Assembly (NCBI GenBank): GCA_009783695.1
Contig: WRCY01000003.1
Span: 27,512-91,511 of the forward strand
Length of the DNA: 64,000 nt
Reading direction: 5' to 3'
From: Oscillospiraceae bacterium
GTDB taxonomy: Bacteria; Bacillota; Clostridia; Oscillospirales; Ruminococcaceae
A program made the position numbers and the translations under genes. Shown piece by piece: positions 62,247-64,000 of the stretch. A model generated the notes under the pieces. It was given only the letters and a program-made list of their open reading frames with translations. It did no database searches and had not been told where the DNA came from. Position 1 is the first letter of the stretch. Every line of letters begins with the position of its first letter.

Positions 62247-62595
62247 GGGGCCGCAATGGTCTCGACGGGGGTTATGAACCTCGCTAAGCACGCGGAGTGC
62301 GCTGCAATCTCCTTAATCGAGCGGCAACTAAATTTTAAACGCTAACAATAACACTGTAGCAGCAGCAGCCTAAGGGCTCTGCCGTCCTCCCGGAGAGTAC
62401 CGCGGCTTCGGCTTGGGCGTCAATCAGCGGTCAACGTTTTAAGTGAGAGCCTTGCAGCTTAAAACGTAACAAAGGGCTACCGAACGTCGGTTTTGTTATT
62501 TGTACCGCCGTAAGGGAAGATTAAACGAATGACTAAGCGTGTAGAAATGAGTGGGAATTAGTTTTCGGACGCGAGTTCGATTCTCGCCGGCTCCA
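62247..62595 (+). ncRNA. ssrA: tmRNA (transfer-messenger RNA)
   Basis: tmRNA rescues stalled ribosomes with SmpB and tags the nascent peptide. The 5' end GGGGCCGCAATGGT and the 3' end with TTCGATTCTCGCCGGCTCC form a 7-bp acceptor stem (GGGGCCG/CGGCTCC, one G-T pair); the discriminator A is encoded but CCA is not. The T arm CGCGAGTTCGATTCTCG is typical. The resume codon GCT is at 62341 and the tag ORF 62341-62373 reads ANNNTVAAAA then TAA. The usual Firmicutes tag ends LAA or similar, so the AAAA end is unusual but alanine-rich. It is one-piece, with no permuted form. Confidence 0.95.
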
Positions 62596-62601
62596 TAAAA
62601 C

Positions 62602-62630
62602 AAGGCTGCATTATCAAAATGCAGCTTTTT
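62602..62630 (+). terminator. Terminator of ssrA
   Basis: GCTGCATT (62605-62612), loop ATCAA, AATGCAGC (62618-62625), followed by five T. Confidence 0.92.
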
Positions 62631-62651
62631 AAGTTTTATTTAAAATACCCC

Positions 62652-62680
62652 TTGACATTTCTTTCCATATATGTTAAAAT
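62652..62680 (+). promoter_or_regulatory. Promoter of the structured leader
   Basis: TTGACA (62652-62657), 17-base spacer, TG-extended TAAAAT (62675-62680). It drives a short transcript with a 24-codon ORF and stem-loops. Confidence 0.78.
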
Positions 62681-62715
62681 AATCAATATTATATTGAGAA
62701 AGGCGGTGAAAAGCA

Positions 62716-62790
62716 ATGACATTAAAAAATATTAGCTTAAGCAGCTTAAAACTAAAGATTAATTTATCCGCTTTTCACCGTATTATATAA
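62716..62790 (+). CDS. 24-residue leader peptide
   Basis: ATG 62716 to TAA 62788-62790; the peptide begins MTLKNISLSSLKL and ends SAFHRII, rich in Leu, Ser, Ile and Lys. It has a good SD (GAAAGGCGG). CGGTGAAAAGC (62704-62714), covering the end of the SD and the spacer, is a perfect inverted repeat of GCTTTTCACCG (62770-62780) within the end of the ORF, so translating ribosomes would open this hairpin. This is the arrangement of a leader-peptide attenuator. Whether it is expressed is unproven. Confidence 0.6.
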   Translation: MTLKNISLSSLKLKINLSAFHRII

Positions 62791-62791
62791 A

Positions 62792-62850
62792 TAATACGAT
62801 GATTATGAAGCCTCGTGCGGATGAGTGAAATCCGTGCGAGGTATTTTTAT
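62792..62850 (+). terminator. Leader terminator/attenuator hairpin
   Basis: CCTCGTGCGGAT (62811-62822) pairs with ATCCGTGCGAGG (62830-62841), a 12-bp stem with two wobble pairs, followed by TATTTTTAT. A competing hairpin CGTATTA (62779-62785)/TAATACG (62792-62798) shares bases with the SD-sequestering hairpin, giving alternative folds. Confidence 0.7.
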
Positions 62851-62864
62851 GCCTTAAAATAAAC

Positions 62865-62905
62865 ATGACAGGCACTTGTCATAATTACTGTGATATATTT
62901 ATATA
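62865..62905 (+). promoter_or_regulatory. Promoter with TetR-like operator before the ABC exporter
   Basis: ATGACA-ggcact-TGTCAT (62865-62882) is a perfect inverted repeat of TetR-operator type overlapping a -35-like TTGTCA (62876-62881). After 18 bases TATATA (62900-62905) could be the -10, and it lies in the left terminal repeat of a family M element. A repressor is not encoded in the window. Confidence 0.5.
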
Positions 62906-63074
62906 GCCGGTTAACTTGAAAAATGCTCTGCATTTTTCACAGCAAACTCGTTTGCTGACGCGCCGTAGGCGCGCAATCGGCTATGCAATCGAATTAAGCC
63001 GCTTCGCGGCTTACGCGGCAAATGCCGCGTCTTCAAAAATGTTAAAACATTTTTGAAGTTAATTGATTATATAA
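62899..63074. repeat. Family M MITE-like element, long form
   Basis: Left end TTATATAGCCGGTTAACTTG; right end AAGTTAATTGATTATATA, terminal inverted repeats. Inside are palindromes ATGCTCTGCAT, AGCAAACTCGTTTGCT, GCGCCGTAGGCGC, AGCCGCTTCGCGGCT, GCGGCAAATGCCGC and AAATGTTAAAACATTT. It fills most of the gap between the leader and the ABC ATPase gene. Confidence 0.85.
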
Positions 63075-63097
63075 GAAAGAACAGGAGAAAAACTATT

Positions 63098-63907
63098 ATG
63101 CAAATCATTAAAGTAGACAACTTAAAAAAGCATTACGACTATTATCAGAAAGACTTGGGGCTTAAAAACTCGCTTAAAAACATTATCGGACGAAAGAAGC
63201 TGAAAAAAGAAGCGGTCAACGAGATTTCCTTTAGTATTGAAGCGGGGGAAATCGTAGGCTTCATAGGGCCCAACGGCGCGGGGAAAACCACCACGCTTAA
63301 AATGCTTTCCGGCATATTGTTTCCGACGAGCGGCACAGCAAGCGTTGGCGGCTTTACACCGTGGGAGCGGAAAAAGGCCTTTAAGATGGGCTTCTCGATT
63401 GTCATGGGGCAGAAGACCCAGCTCAACTGGGACCTGCCCGCAATCGAAACCTTTAATCTTAACAAATGCATTTACGAGGTGGAAGACGCTGTATTTAAAA
63501 AGACAGTCGGCGAGCTGATAGAACTGCTCGGCGTGGAGTCACTGATGAAGACGCAGGTGCGACGCCTGAGCCTCGGCGAGCGTATGAAAATGGAGCTTAT
63601 TGCCGCGCTCGTGCACCGTCCGAAAATTATCTTCTTAGACGAGCCGACAATCGGGCTTGACTTCGCCTCGCAGAAAACAATCCGCGAGTTTGTAAGGCAT
63701 TATAACGAGGAAACAGGGGCGACGATTCTGCTCACGAGCCACTACATGAACGATATAGAAAGTCTTTGTAAACGCGCGATTGTCATCAACGAGGGGCATC
63801 TTATTTACGATGGGAGCCTTGCGGGCATTGCTAACGGCAGCTCTCTGCCGATGGAAGATGCGATTCAGAAGCTGTATGATAAACCGAGGGAGAGTGATTC
63901 TGAATGA
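63098..63907 (+). CDS. ABC transporter ATP-binding protein (ABC-2 exporter type)
   Basis: A 269-residue ATPase with Walker A GPNGAGKTT, Q loop VMGQKTQLNW, signature LSLGERMKMEL, Walker B IIFLDEPTIGLD and H loop LLTSHYM. It belongs to the ABC-2 group that includes drug/bacteriocin exporters; the next gene starts a permease (ATGA overlap). ATG 63098 follows ACAGGAGAAA. The TetR-like operator and leader upstream suggest inducible efflux; the substrate is unknown. Confidence 0.93.
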   Translation: MQIIKVDNLKKHYDYYQKDLGLKNSLKNIIGRKKLKKEAVNEISFSIEAGEIVGFIGPNGAGKTTTLKMLSGILFPTSGTASVGGFTPWERKKAFKMGFSIVMGQKTQLNWDLPAIETFNLNKCIYEVEDAVFKKTVGELIELLGVESLMKTQVRRLSLGERMKMELIAALVHRPKIIFLDEPTIGLDFASQKTIREFVRHYNEETGATILLTSHYMNDIESLCKRAIVINEGHLIYDGSLAGIANGSSLPMEDAIQKLYDKPRESDSE

Positions 63908-64000
63908 AAATACTAAAAAAATACACCGCCGTATTCAAAATTGAAATGCAGAGCAAGATGGAATACAGAATGGATTTCCTGATGAGTCTGATTAGCGGCG
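63904..64000 (+). CDS. ABC-2 family permease, 5' part (truncated by window edge)
   Basis: Only 32 residues are visible: MKILKKYTAVFKIEMQSK, followed by MEYRMDFLMSLIS, the typical N-terminus of ABC-2 membrane-6-type permeases that pair with such ATPases. It overlaps the ATPase stop by 4 bases. The gene continues beyond 64000. Confidence 0.7.
   Translation, partial: MKILKKYTAVFKIEMQSKMEYRMDFLMSLISG

Noticed and set aside
62247-62595. tRNA gene in the ssrA region
   Set aside because: The T-arm-like part belongs to the tmRNA tRNA-like domain; no free tRNA cloverleaf is seen.

Overview
The window looks like a chromosomal segment of a Gram-positive, low-to-medium GC Clostridia-type bacterium (Bacillota, probably near Oscillospirales/Ruminococcaceae). 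The reasons are strong AGGA/GGAGG Shine-Dalgarno (SD) sites, a Firmicutes-order division and cell-wall (dcw) cluster with a PASTA penicillin-binding protein and a meso-DAP-type MurE, DegV, DUF1576 and DUF6076-like proteins, a one-piece tmRNA, and sodium-pump decarboxylase subunits. No rRNA, tRNA, prophage, CRISPR array or transposase was found. Taxon is an inference; no marker search could be run.

Layout: 1-5.1 kb, a partial hypothetical gene, CTP synthase (pyrG), polyphosphate kinase (ppk1) and a GNAT acetyltransferase. 5.2-10.9 kb, polA, a low-molecular-weight phosphatase, rimI-like, a pyridoxamine-kinase-like gene, trmL and degV. 11-15.8 kb, glycolytic genes pgk, tpiA and gpmI interleaved with a PilZ protein, a zinc-ribbon protein and a small protein. 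16.1-21.2 kb, a two-gene unit of a degenerate SNF2-like helicase and a sacsin/HSP90-like GHKL ATPase. 21.3-39.9 kb, the dcw cluster: mraZ-rsmH-ftsL-pbp-murE-mraY-ftsW-acyltransferase-murG-murA-ftsQ-ftsZ, then a membrane protein and a DUF6076-like protein. 40-46.3 kb, a zinc-ribbon membrane protein (minus strand), a family-5 solute-binding lipoprotein, an unrecognised protein and oadG/oadB-like subunits. 46.3-53.1 kb, a minus-strand operon: alpha/beta hydrolase, membrane-anchored MurF-like ligase, ddl, a small protein, an RluA-type pseudouridine synthase, an ApgM-type mutase and a methyltransferase. 53.4-57.3 kb, a lone receiver and a hybrid kinase that has lost its phospho-accepting histidines. 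57.5-62.2 kb, a cupin, a DUF1576 protein, a hydrolase, small proteins and a patatin. 62.2-64 kb, tmRNA, a structured leader with a 24-codon ORF, and an ABC-2 exporter running off the edge.

The most striking non-coding feature is a dispersed 75-81 bp repeat, here called R1. About 27 copies occur at 16 loci. R1 carries a conserved small hairpin (GAAAAC, three-base loop, GTTTTC) followed by an SD site, and in most copies it sits just before the start codon of a gene, singly or in tandem arrays of up to four. Before trmL and ftsZ, good promoters lie upstream of R1, so R1 is 5' UTR sequence. One copy shows a compensatory base-pair change in the hairpin. R1 therefore looks like a mobile or duplicating translation-initiation/5'UTR module shared by polA, trmL, tpiA, mraY, ftsW, murG, ftsZ, oadB, ddl and others.

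A second family (M) is MITE-like: terminal inverted repeats of the type TATATAATCAATTAACTTGAAAA enclose strings of small palindromes. It lies at gene ends and in one case supplies a stop codon. A third family (C) of AT-rich terminal inverted repeats (TCAATTAATAATT) lies between other genes.

Several proteins lack key catalytic residues while the rest of the protein is intact: CTP synthase (glutaminase Cys to Ser), the hybrid kinase (HisKA His to Arg, HPt His to Asn), and the SNF2-like helicase (motifs I and II). These, R1 and the attenuator-like leader after ssrA are the points most worth following up.
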